In this document: positions 11,133-19,392 of the stretch, piece by piece | How positions within the stretch are numbered: the first letter of the stretch is position 1 | Layout: each line of letters starts with the position of its first letter | Assembly: GCF_020026455.1 (NCBI RefSeq) | Contig: NZ_JAHHQJ010000017.1 | Coordinates: 1-64,000 of the forward strand | Reading direction: 5' to 3' | DNA length: 64,000 bases | Source of the DNA: Alistipes sp. | GTDB taxonomy: Bacteria > Bacteroidota > Bacteroidia > Bacteroidales > Rikenellaceae | The notes under the pieces: model-generated | What the model was told of the DNA's origin: nothing | The model's database searches: none | The model's input: the letters and a program-made list of their open reading frames with translations, nothing else | Translations under genes and position numbers: made by a program

Positions 11133-12863
11133 ATGGTTTCATTCAGAAAATTGACCGCCGCGGAGACCGCCGCCCTCGAAGCCCTCGGCAATTCGGCCGA
11201 GGACTGGTCGAAGGTGTTGGTTTCAAGCGACTTCAAGCCATCGCAGCTGATGCAGAGCCGCCTGGAAGGAGCCGTAGAGATCGGTGCCGGGGCCCGCATC
11301 GTCCGTTCGCGCGTGGCCAACTACCGCATCGGGGAAGGTTCGTTCGTGGAAGGAGTCACGGCCCTCGAATGCCGCCACCGCTCGGCCTTCGGCAACGGCA
11401 CGGGTGTGGCCACGATGAACGAATGCGGCGGACGCACGGTGAAGATCAGCGAGCGGATGTCGGCACAGGTCGCCTACATCATGGCCGTTTACCGCCACCG
11501 TCCGCAGACCATCGCCGCACTCGAAAAAATGATCGGCGACCAGGCCGAAGAGCGCTCGTCGGAGATCGGGCAGGTGGGGAGCAACTGCCGCATCGTCGGG
11601 GCGCGCTTCATCCGCGAGGTCCGCATCGGCAACGGAGTCGTAATCGACGGCGCCTCGGTCCTCCAAAATGCAACGCTCTGCGACGGCGTGCACATCGGCG
11701 TGGACGTCAAGGCCTACGACCTGATCGCCGCCGAAGGGTCGCTCATCGACAACGGAGCGACCGTCGAACGCTGCTTCGTCGGCGAAAGCTGCCGGCTGGA
11801 CAAGGGATTCACGGCCGCAGAGTCGCTGTTCTTCGCCAACTCGCACTGCGAAAACGGCGAGGCCGCCTCGATATTCGCGGGGCCCTACACCGTCTCACAC
11901 CACAAATCGTCGCTGCTGATCGCCGGCATGTTCTCGTTCTTCAACGCCGGCAGCGGATCGAACCAGAGCAACCATCTCTTCAAGAGCGGAGCCGTGCATC
12001 AGTCGGTACATCTGCGCGGCTGCAAGTTCGCCAGCAGCGCCTACATCATGTCGCCCGCACTCGAAGGGGCCTTCACGATGGTCATGGGGCACCACTCCCA
12101 CCACCACGACACCTCGGCCTTCCCCTACTCCTATCTGATCGAGAAGGAGGGACGTTCGCACCTCATGCCGGGAGCCAACCTCACCAGTTTCGGCGCCGTG
12201 CGCGACATCGAGAAGTGGCCCGCCCGCGACCGACGCACCGTCAAGCGCGACGTGATCAGTTTCGAGGAGTACAACCCCTACGTCACGGGCGCCATGCTCC
12301 AGGCCGTGGACATCCTCCACACACTCCAGGAGCAGGACCCCGACGCCACGGTGTTCACCCACAACAAGACCCTGATCCGCTCGGCGGCCCTGCAACGGGG
12401 GATCAAGTTCTACAACAAGGCCATCGTGGCGGCGTTGGGCGCAATGCTCTCCAAAGGGAGCCCGAATCCGCACCACAGCGGCGACGGGCAGTGGCTCGAT
12501 GTGGGCGGGCAGTACATCACCCGCCGTGAGACCGAGGCGATCCTCGCGGCCGTGGACAGCGGCGAACTGACCACGACCGAGGCCGTGGACAACCGTTTCC
12601 GGAGCTTCGCCGTCCACTACGACGACTATGCCCACAGCTGGGCCAAACAGATTTACGCCGCCCTGCTCGGGCACACGCCTACCGCCGACGAAATAGCCGA
12701 GGCAGTCGCCGCGGGAAGCAACGCCCACGCCTCGATGCGCCGGACGACCGACGCCGACCGCGACCGCGACCAGTCGCTCAACATGGCCGTCAGCTACGGT
12801 CTCGACGCAACGAGCGAGGAGGAGCGACGCGAAGACTACTACGCGGTCCGCGGGCTGAAATAG
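11133..12863 (+). CDS. DUF4954 family protein with left-handed beta-helix repeats
   Basis: 576 residues. The first about 300 contain hexapeptide-type turns (GARIVRSRVANYRIGEGSFV, GNGVVIDGASVLQNATLCDG) typical of a left-handed parallel beta-helix. A His-rich stretch GHHSHHHDT at about residue 314 could be a metal or active site. The family is common in Bacteroidota. The catalytic activity is not one I can assign; the fold suggests an acyl- or nucleotidyl-transferase-like enzyme. It lies between the two kinase-like WG genes, and the vWA gene starts 18 nt after its stop, so co-transcription is likely. Confidence 0.8.
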   Translation: MVSFRKLTAAETAALEALGNSAEDWSKVLVSSDFKPSQLMQSRLEGAVEIGAGARIVRSRVANYRIGEGSFVEGVTALECRHRSAFGNGTGVATMNECGGRTVKISERMSAQVAYIMAVYRHRPQTIAALEKMIGDQAEERSSEIGQVGSNCRIVGARFIREVRIGNGVVIDGASVLQNATLCDGVHIGVDVKAYDLIAAEGSLIDNGATVERCFVGESCRLDKGFTAAESLFFANSHCENGEAASIFAGPYTVSHHKSSLLIAGMFSFFNAGSGSNQSNHLFKSGAVHQSVHLRGCKFASSAYIMSPALEGAFTMVMGHHSHHHDTSAFPYSYLIEKEGRSHLMPGANLTSFGAVRDIEKWPARDRRTVKRDVISFEEYNPYVTGAMLQAVDILHTLQEQDPDATVFTHNKTLIRSAALQRGIKFYNKAIVAALGAMLSKGSPNPHHSGDGQWLDVGGQYITRRETEAILAAVDSGELTTTEAVDNRFRSFAVHYDDYAHSWAKQIYAALLGHTPTADEIAEAVAAGSNAHASMRRTTDADRDRDQSLNMAVSYGLDATSEEERREDYYAVRGLK

Positions 12864-12881
12864 AAGAACATACGACGCAAC

Positions 12882-13739
12882 ATGTATACGCAGAGCATTA
12901 CACGCACCCATCGCACCGCCTTCATCATCGCGATCGACGGCTCGGGGTCGATGGCCGAAAAAATCAGGTTCCGCGGCCGGCAGATGACCAAGGCCGAAGC
13001 CGTGGCCGCCATAACGAACGGCTTGCTGTTCGAACTGATCGAACGCGCCCGCCGCAGCGACGGCGTGAGGGACTACTACGACATCGCCGTGATCGGATAC
13101 TCGGGCGACAACGAGGTATACTCCCTGCTGCCGGGAGGCAGGGAGCTGATCTCCGTGACGGAGCTGGCCGCCGGAGAGCCTCCGATAAAGACCGAAACCG
13201 TCGAATACCGGTTGCCCGACGGAAGCATCTCCCTGCGCGAAATCCCCTGCCCGACATGGGTCGAGCCCCTGGCTGCCGGACAGACCCCGATGAGCGAAGC
13301 CCTGCGCCGCGTGCGCGACATCGCAGCGGCATGGTGCGCCGACCCGGCACATAGCGAAAGTTTCCCGCCGATCGTCTTCAACATCACCGACGGAGAGGCC
13401 ACCGACTGCGACGACGCCGAACTGAGCGCCGTGGCCGGACAACTCAAATCGATCTGCACGGCCGACGGCAACGTGCTGCTGGTGAACATCCACATCGCCG
13501 CGGGCGACTCGCCGTACACCGTATTCTTCCCCTCGGCCGAAGAGGCCTCGTATCCCAACCGCTATGCCGCGCTGCTCTACGAGTGCTCGAGCCCCATGCC
13601 CGAGGTCTTCGAACAGGCGATCCGTCAGGCCAAAGGCCCCGGCGCCCTGCCGCCGTTCCGCGGCATGAGCTTCAACGCCTCGGCCGAGGAACTGATCACG
13701 ATGCTCAACATCGGATCCATCAGCGTAAAAACCGAATAG
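12882..13739 (+). CDS. von Willebrand factor A domain protein (TerY-like)
   Basis: 285 residues forming a single cytosolic vWA domain without signal peptide. The metal-ion-dependent adhesion site is complete: DGSGS at residues 19-23, Thr135 and Asp170 (NITDGEATD). The stop is 2 nt before the ATG of the kinase-like WG gene, implying translational coupling. TerY-like vWA proteins paired with Ser/Thr kinases are known from the phospho-signalling modules described around tellurite-resistance genes. That link is by architecture, and no ter genes are in the window. Confidence 0.82.
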   Translation: MYTQSITRTHRTAFIIAIDGSGSMAEKIRFRGRQMTKAEAVAAITNGLLFELIERARRSDGVRDYYDIAVIGYSGDNEVYSLLPGGRELISVTELAAGEPPIKTETVEYRLPDGSISLREIPCPTWVEPLAAGQTPMSEALRRVRDIAAAWCADPAHSESFPPIVFNITDGEATDCDDAELSAVAGQLKSICTADGNVLLVNIHIAAGDSPYTVFFPSAEEASYPNRYAALLYECSSPMPEVFEQAIRQAKGPGALPPFRGMSFNASAEELITMLNIGSISVKTE

Positions 13740-13741
13740 AG

Positions 13742-14650
13742 ATGACACCGACGCTGCAACTCTTCACCCGGGCGCTGCTAACACCCGACCTCTCGTTCGG
13801 AACCCTCGCCGAGGCCCGGGCGGCAACCGGGGCCGACCGCCTGCCGCGGCTCATGCGCACGACGCGGTTCGTCGAGGCCGAAATCGCGTGGAACGACCGC
13901 CAATGGCTGCTCTCGATGCCGCTCTCGCCCGCCGCACTGGCCTCGGTGGAACGGACAGCCTCGCAACTCGGACGCCTCAACACCGACCGTCTCGCCGAGT
14001 ACCGTATCCTGAGGGACGAACTGCGGTGTACGGACCCGGAAGGCCGTCAGCACCGGTTCGACCTGGTGCTTCAACTCCTCCCCGCGGGAAAACCGTTTGC
14101 CGAAGCACTCCACACGCAACCCGCCGAGCGGCTGCTCGCGGCACTCGACGACCTCGAAACGGCACTGCGGGAGCTGAACTTCTCGCACAACAACCTCCGG
14201 GCCGAGAACCTGCGCTGGTCAGGCGGAGGGTTCGTGCCGCTGCGCTACCACGACGCGCATTTCGGCCCTTCGGGAGACGGCGCGGCCTTCGAGGTCCTGC
14301 GCGAGCAGGTTCGCCGGACGGCCGACCCGATGTGTGTCGGCGACACGGAGGCCGTCTATGCCCCGCACCGCCGCCCGACGGGTCACCGCTGGACGAGCCA
14401 CGTCTTCGAAGGGCTGGTCTGTGTCGAGGACGACGAGGGATTCGGATTCGTAGACACGGAGAACAACCCCGTAATCCGGGCGCAGTACATCTGGGCCGGG
14501 GATTTCCGCGAAGGGCGCGCCGAGATCGAGCCCCCCACGGGGATGGGGCTGATCGACCGTCAGGGGCATTACGTCATCCCGCCCCAGTATGAGATCGTCG
14601 ACTATGTGCCGGCCGAAAGCATCGTCCGGGTGCGAAAAGACGGCCGTTGA
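13742..14650 (+). CDS. kinase-like (probably pseudokinase) protein with WG repeats, C-terminally truncated
   Basis: 302 residues to the TGA at 14648. Where an active kinase has HxDLKxxN this protein has HNNLRAEN (residues 149-156): the catalytic Asp is Asn and the Lys is Arg, so catalysis is doubtful. Residues about 215-300 are WG repeats (GFGFVDTENNPVI, GMGLIDRQGHYVIPPQYEIV). Reading stops after VRVRKDGR, exactly where a WG repeat needs Trp. The same frame continues 23 more residues as AEFDYLGQRLTEFE and ends at TAA 14720-14722. The gene is tightly coupled to the upstream vWA gene. Confidence 0.7.
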   Translation: MTPTLQLFTRALLTPDLSFGTLAEARAATGADRLPRLMRTTRFVEAEIAWNDRQWLLSMPLSPAALASVERTASQLGRLNTDRLAEYRILRDELRCTDPEGRQHRFDLVLQLLPAGKPFAEALHTQPAERLLAALDDLETALRELNFSHNNLRAENLRWSGGGFVPLRYHDAHFGPSGDGAAFEVLREQVRRTADPMCVGDTEAVYAPHRRPTGHRWTSHVFEGLVCVEDDEGFGFVDTENNPVIRAQYIWAGDFREGRAEIEPPTGMGLIDRQGHYVIPPQYEIVDYVPAESIVRVRKDGR

Positions 14651-14733
14651 GCGGAATTCGACTACCTGGGGCAACGTCTGACGGAATTCGAAGCCCCCGG
14701 AACGAGTGAAACAAACCAATAACAACAGATACC

Positions 14734-15657
14734 ATGGAAGAACAAGTAAGAGTACTGATCATCGGCAGCGGCCCCGCAGGGTACACCGCCGCCATCTACG
14801 CCTCGCGCGCCAACCTCAAGCCGGTGCTTTACGAAGGACTCGAACCGGGAGGACAGCTGACGACGACAACCGACGTCGAGAATTTCCCGGGACACCCCGA
14901 CAGCGTGAGCGGTCCCGACCTGATGGGGCTGATGCGTAAGCAGGCCGAGCGCTTCGGCGCCGACATCCGCACGGGCAACGTCACGCGCGCGGACCTCTCG
15001 TCGCGTCCGTTCCACATCGTGATCGACGGCGAGAAGGAGATCAAGGCCGAAACGCTGATCATAGCCACGGGAGCCACGGCCAAGTATCTCGGTCTGCCGT
15101 CCGAGACCAAATTCCGCGGACAGGGCGTCAGCGCCTGCGCCACATGCGACGGATTCTTCTACCGCCGCAAGGACGTGGCCGTGGTCGGCGGCGGCGACAC
15201 GGCCTGCGAAGAGGCCACCTACCTCGCATCGCTCTGCCGCAAGGTCTACCTGATCGTGCGCAAGCCCTTCCTGCGTGCCTCGAAGGCGATGCAGGAGCGG
15301 GTGTTCAACACACCGAACATCGAGGTGCTGTTCGAGCACAACACCGCCGAGGTGCTGGGCGACGAGTCGGGCGTGACGGGGGCCCTGCTGCGCAAAAACG
15401 ACGGCTCGGAAACGCAGATCGACATCGCGGGATTCTTCCTGGCGATCGGCCATCACCCCAACACGGAGCTTTTCGCCGACCAGCTGCAGCTCGACGCCGA
15501 AGGCTACATCAAGGTCGAGCCGGGAACGTCGAAGACCAACATCGAGGGCGTCTTCGCCGCCGGAGACGTGAAGGATCCCCACTACCGTCAGGCCATCACG
15601 GCGGCAGCGTCGGGATGCATCGCCGCACTGGACTGCGAGCGGTTCCTGCTGAAATAG
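14734..15657 (+). CDS. trxB: thioredoxin-disulfide reductase
   Basis: 307 residues, the usual length. The FAD motif GSGPAG is at 11-16, the redox-active CATC at 135-138, the NADPH motif GGGDTA at about 151-156, and the C-terminal FAD contact FAAGDV is present. It reduces thioredoxin with NADPH in the cytosol. It starts 12 nt after the extended frame of the WG gene would end, so it may be read from the same transcript. Confidence 0.96.
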   Translation: MEEQVRVLIIGSGPAGYTAAIYASRANLKPVLYEGLEPGGQLTTTTDVENFPGHPDSVSGPDLMGLMRKQAERFGADIRTGNVTRADLSSRPFHIVIDGEKEIKAETLIIATGATAKYLGLPSETKFRGQGVSACATCDGFFYRRKDVAVVGGGDTACEEATYLASLCRKVYLIVRKPFLRASKAMQERVFNTPNIEVLFEHNTAEVLGDESGVTGALLRKNDGSETQIDIAGFFLAIGHHPNTELFADQLQLDAEGYIKVEPGTSKTNIEGVFAAGDVKDPHYRQAITAAASGCIAALDCERFLLK

Positions 15658-15930
15658 GACGACTGCGAGGCGATCCCCTTCGGCGCTTTGCCGGAGGGGA
15701 TGCGGCCCCGCATCGCACGGAGCGGCCGGGAGGACGCGGGGAAGGCGAGGGAGAAGAGGATTTCGTCTCCGCCCACACCCCGATCACCGCGGCGGGCGCA
15801 CACGCAAAAAGCAACGCCGGCAGCAGAGCCCGAAGAGGCTGAAGAGGCCCCGGATTCCGGGGTATCCTGACGGCCGACCGGCTTCCGGCGAGAAGGACAA
15901 CACATAACGAACAGACAAAAAACAGACAAA

Positions 15931-16854
15931 TTGAGTTTCTCGGTTACCATATTGGGCTCTTCCTCCGCGAAGCCGACCATCGACCGCCACCCCTCGGCGC
16001 AAGCGGTCAACATCCACGAACAGTATTACCTCGTGGATGCCGGCGAGGGTGTGCAGCAGCAGCTGGTGCGTTACGGAATCAACCCGCTGAAAATCCGGGC
16101 CGTATTCATCTCGCATCTCCACGGAGACCATGTCTTCGGGCTCTTTCCGCTCATCTCGACGCTGGCGCTATACGGCCGCAAGACCCCGCTGAAGGTCTTC
16201 GCCCCGGCACCCTTCGGCGAGATCCTGGACTGTCACCTCCGGTATTTCGACTCGGAGCTGCCCTACACCGTCTCGTGGTGCGAGGTGGACACCACCAAGC
16301 ATGCCCTGCTGCTGGAGAACCGCACCCTCGAGGTGTGGAGCATCCCCCTGCGCCACCGTGTGCCGTGCGCCGGATTTCTGTTCCGCGAAAAGGAGCCGCC
16401 GCTGAACGTCGAAAAGTTCAAGATCGCCAAATACGGACTTTCCATCGCACAGATCACCGCCGCCAAGCGGGGCGAGGAGATATGGCTGGAGACGGGCGAG
16501 GTGATCCCCAATGAGGAGCTGACCTACCGCCCCCATGCGCCGCGCTCGTATGCCTACCTTTCGGACACGAACTTCTCGGCCAAGGCCGCGGGGCTGTGCC
16601 GGGGCGTCGATCTGATGTATCACGAGGCGACCTATGCCGCCACCGAACAGCGGAGCGCCAAAGACCGCGGCCACTCGACCACGACGGACGCAGCGAAAGC
16701 CGCCCTGAAGGCGGGCGCCAAACGGCTCGTGATCGGGCACTACTCGTCGCGCTACAAGGACGAAATGCCGCTGGTCGAGGAGACGCGGGCGCTCTTTGCC
16801 GAAAGTTACCCGGCGATTGAAGGAACCACCTACACCATCGAAAAACAACGATGA
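15931..16854 (+). CDS. rnz: ribonuclease Z
   Basis: 307 residues of the metallo-beta-lactamase fold, with the zinc motif HLHGDH, the downstream LSDTNF and HEATY motifs, and GHYSSRY. RNase Z trims the 3' end of tRNA precursors. This matters here because the tRNA-Thr gene in this window lacks an encoded CCA. The only start in front of the first strand (SFSVTILG) is TTG at 15931. The stop overlaps the next start by 4 bp. Confidence 0.93.
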   Translation: MSFSVTILGSSSAKPTIDRHPSAQAVNIHEQYYLVDAGEGVQQQLVRYGINPLKIRAVFISHLHGDHVFGLFPLISTLALYGRKTPLKVFAPAPFGEILDCHLRYFDSELPYTVSWCEVDTTKHALLLENRTLEVWSIPLRHRVPCAGFLFREKEPPLNVEKFKIAKYGLSIAQITAAKRGEEIWLETGEVIPNEELTYRPHAPRSYAYLSDTNFSAKAAGLCRGVDLMYHEATYAATEQRSAKDRGHSTTTDAAKAALKAGAKRLVIGHYSSRYKDEMPLVEETRALFAESYPAIEGTTYTIEKQR

Positions 16855-17606
16855 CAAAAGCCGACATACAACTCGTCCGCGCACTGGCCGACAAACGCGG
16901 CCGCACGGAGCACGGACTTTTCGTCGCCGAAGGGGAGAAACTCATCAGCGAACTGCGCGCGTCGCACCTCTCCGTACGCAGGATATTCTCGCTGGAGGGG
17001 GTTTTCAGCGGTCCCGAGGTCGAGACCGTCACCCCGCGCGACATGGAGCGGCTCTCGCTGCTCAAGACCCCGAACAACTCGCTGGCGCTGGTCGAAATCC
17101 CGCACTGCGCCCTGAAGCCGGAGCGGCTGCAGGGACGGCTGACGCTGGCCCTCGACGATGTGCAGAACCCCGGCAATCTGGGCACGATCATCCGGCTGGC
17201 CGACTGGTTCGGAATCACGGACATCGTCTGCTCCGAGGGCTCGGCCGACTGTTTCAACCCCAAGGTCGTACAGGCCACGATGGGGGCGATCCTGCGCGTC
17301 CGGGTACACTACACCGATCTGCCGGCGCTGCTTGCGAAGGCCGCCGCGCAGGGACTTCCCGTCTGCGGGACCTTTCTCGAGGGGGAGAACATCTACCAAA
17401 CCGAGCTGAAGCCGGCGGGCATCGTCGTGATGGGAAACGAAGGGCGCGGAATCACCGACGCCGTGGCCCGCACCGTCACGCAGAAGCTCTTCATCCCGCC
17501 CTGGCCGGCCGACCGCAGGGGGTCGGAATCGCTGAACGTCGCCATGGCCACGGGCATCGTCTGCGCCGAATTCCGCCGTCAAGCTGGCGCAAAAGCCGGG
17601 AAATAA
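16851..17606 (+). CDS. TrmH/SpoU-family RNA 2'-O-methyltransferase
   Basis: 251 residues. The N-terminal about 90 residues resemble the SpoU substrate-binding domain. The SPOUT knot motifs follow: NPGNLGTIIRLADWFG, GNEGRGI and ESLNVAMATGIVCAEF. It uses S-adenosylmethionine to methylate a ribose in rRNA or tRNA; the site is not predictable. The ATGA overlap with rnz indicates one tRNA/rRNA-maturation operon. Confidence 0.9.
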   Translation: MTKADIQLVRALADKRGRTEHGLFVAEGEKLISELRASHLSVRRIFSLEGVFSGPEVETVTPRDMERLSLLKTPNNSLALVEIPHCALKPERLQGRLTLALDDVQNPGNLGTIIRLADWFGITDIVCSEGSADCFNPKVVQATMGAILRVRVHYTDLPALLAKAAAQGLPVCGTFLEGENIYQTELKPAGIVVMGNEGRGITDAVARTVTQKLFIPPWPADRRGSESLNVAMATGIVCAEFRRQAGAKAGK

Positions 17607-17674
17607 AGCCCTGCGGGAGCGCTTCGGAATCGCACGGCAGGGTTGCCCCAAGGCCGGGGCGCAGGGGGGATAAG

Positions 17675-17935
17675 GCATGCTGCCGCGGCGGAAGCGTGCG
17701 GGGGCAGACGGCATGCAAGGATGTGCGAAGGTGGGCGGCATCCGAAAGAGTAGGGCGGCGAAGGCTTGCGGCATGCAAGGATGTGCCGCGGCGGAAGCAT
17801 GCGGAGGCAGACGGCATGCGGCATGCAAGGATATGCGAAGGTAGGCAGCATCCGAAAGAGTAGGGCGGCGAAGGCTTGCGGCATGCAAGGATGTGCCGCG
17901 GAGGCTTGCGGCAAGCGAGGATACAGCCGTGAAGG
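17675..17935 (+). repeat. 110-bp tandem repeat in a 597-bp intergenic region
   Basis: Copy 1 starts at 17711 and copy 2 at 17821, with about 3 mismatches in the first 80 bp. A partial third copy lies upstream from about 17675. Each contains GCATGCAAGGATGTG twice and the GCATGC palindrome. The rest of 17607-18203 is GC-rich without a recognisable gene, apart from the pdxA promoter at its end. Confidence 0.85.
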
Positions 17936-18153
17936 CGCCGGCGGGTGGCAAAAGACCCTGTCGGGAGAGAGCGGAGGCCGCGTCCCAATTCGCTCCGTCA
18001 GCCGGGAGCGGTCGCTGTCCGGCCGTCCGGAAGCCGGTGCTCCCCGCCCCAAAAACAGCGGCAATCCGCACGGACCGGCCCCTCAAGGATCGGGAAAAAC
18101 AGCTCTTCCGTCGCAAAGCGGGGCAAAAATTCATTTTAATCAAATCCGAGGCA

Positions 18154-18182
18154 TTGTGTATTCTGAATATTTTATAACTTTG
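18154..18182 (+). promoter_or_regulatory. pdxA promoter
   Basis: TTG 18154-18156, 18 bp, TAACTTTG 18175-18182. The predicted leader is about 18 nt. Confidence 0.72.
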
Positions 18183-18203
18183 TAAGTTGAAATAAAATTG
18201 ATT

Positions 18204-19298
18204 ATGCCGGAAACCAAATTCAAAATAGGCATCACGCAGGGCGACACGAACGGCATCGGCTGGGAGATCATTCTCAAGGCGCTCGCCGACCCGCGGATGA
18301 CGGAGTTGTTCACCCCCGTCGTCTACGGATCGCCCAAAGCCGCGGCCTATTACCGTGATACCATCGCAGAGATCGAAGCGTTCTCCTTCAACCCCGTGGC
18401 ATCGGCCGCCGAGGCCCGCCGCGGAAAGACGAACCTCGTGGCTTGCGGGGAAAGCGCCGGAATCACTCCGGGAAAGCCGACTCCCGAAGCCGGACGTGCG
18501 GCCGTAGAGGCCCTGCACACGGCCATGCGCGACCTGAAGGCGGGCCATCTCGACGCTCTCGTGACCGCGCCCTTCGACAAGGAGACCGTGCAGGCGGAGG
18601 ACTTCCGCTACACGGGCCACACCGAATACCTGGCCGCAGAGCTCGAAGGCGAAGCCATGATGATCCTGTGCAGCGAGGAGCTCCGCGTGGGGCTGGTCAC
18701 CAAGCACATCCCCGTCTCGGAGATCGCCCGCAACATCACCAGGGAGCGGATCGTGCACGACCTCGACACACTGCGCCGCGCGCTCATCGAGGACTTCGGC
18801 ATCGTCGAGCCGCGCATCGCCGTCATGGCCCTCAACCCCCACGCCGGAGACGGCGGACTGCTGGGGCACGAGGAGCAGGAGATCATCCGGCCGGCCATTG
18901 TCGAGGCGTTCTCGAAAGGCGTGCTGGCCTTCGGGCCGTTTGCCGCCGACGGGCTGTTCGCCGGGGGCGGATACGCCAAATACGACGGCATACTCGCCAT
19001 GTATCACGACCAGGGACTTGCGCCGTTCAAGACCCTGTCGCCCGACGGCGTGAACTTCACGGCGGGGCTCTCGGCCGTGAGGACCTCGCCCGACCACGGC
19101 ACGGCCTTCGACATCGCCGGAAAGGACAAGGCCGATCCGCAGTCGATGCGCAACGCGATTTATGCGGCCATCGACATCGCGGAGCGTCGCCGCGCATGGG
19201 CCCAATGGACACGCAATCCGCTGCAACGCGCCGAACGGGACCGCGGCGGACGCGACGTATCGGTCAAGGACCTGCCCCAGACCGAAAAGGAGGATTAA
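18204..19298 (+). CDS. pdxA: 4-hydroxythreonine-4-phosphate dehydrogenase
   Basis: 364 residues. It oxidises 4-phosphohydroxythreonine in pyridoxal phosphate synthesis. Family signatures are GDTNGIGWEI near the N-terminus, TAPFDKE, a metal-binding TGHTEYL, NPHAGDGGLLGHEE, YHDQGLAPFK and SPDHGTAFDIAG. The ATG at 18204 is preferred over the TTG at 18198 because it lies 18 nt from the predicted transcription start. Confidence 0.95.
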   Translation: MPETKFKIGITQGDTNGIGWEIILKALADPRMTELFTPVVYGSPKAAAYYRDTIAEIEAFSFNPVASAAEARRGKTNLVACGESAGITPGKPTPEAGRAAVEALHTAMRDLKAGHLDALVTAPFDKETVQAEDFRYTGHTEYLAAELEGEAMMILCSEELRVGLVTKHIPVSEIARNITRERIVHDLDTLRRALIEDFGIVEPRIAVMALNPHAGDGGLLGHEEQEIIRPAIVEAFSKGVLAFGPFAADGLFAGGGYAKYDGILAMYHDQGLAPFKTLSPDGVNFTAGLSAVRTSPDHGTAFDIAGKDKADPQSMRNAIYAAIDIAERRRAWAQWTRNPLQRAERDRGGRDVSVKDLPQTEKED

Positions 19299-19392
19299 AA
19301 AACAAACCGGAACACCGGGCAAACCGGAGGCGTATTCCGTCTCGTAATTGTGGAAGCGCCGAAGGCCCCGAAAACTTAATTTATACAACAAA

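Noticed and set aside
12882..14650. tellurite-resistance (Ter) operon
   Set aside because: Only the TerY-like vWA architecture is shared. No TerC, TerD or TerB-type proteins are present.
17766..18185. 139-residue frame in the 110-bp repeat region
   Set aside because: It encodes only the tandem repeat followed by low-complexity residues and no similarity I recognise. It overlaps the pdxA promoter.
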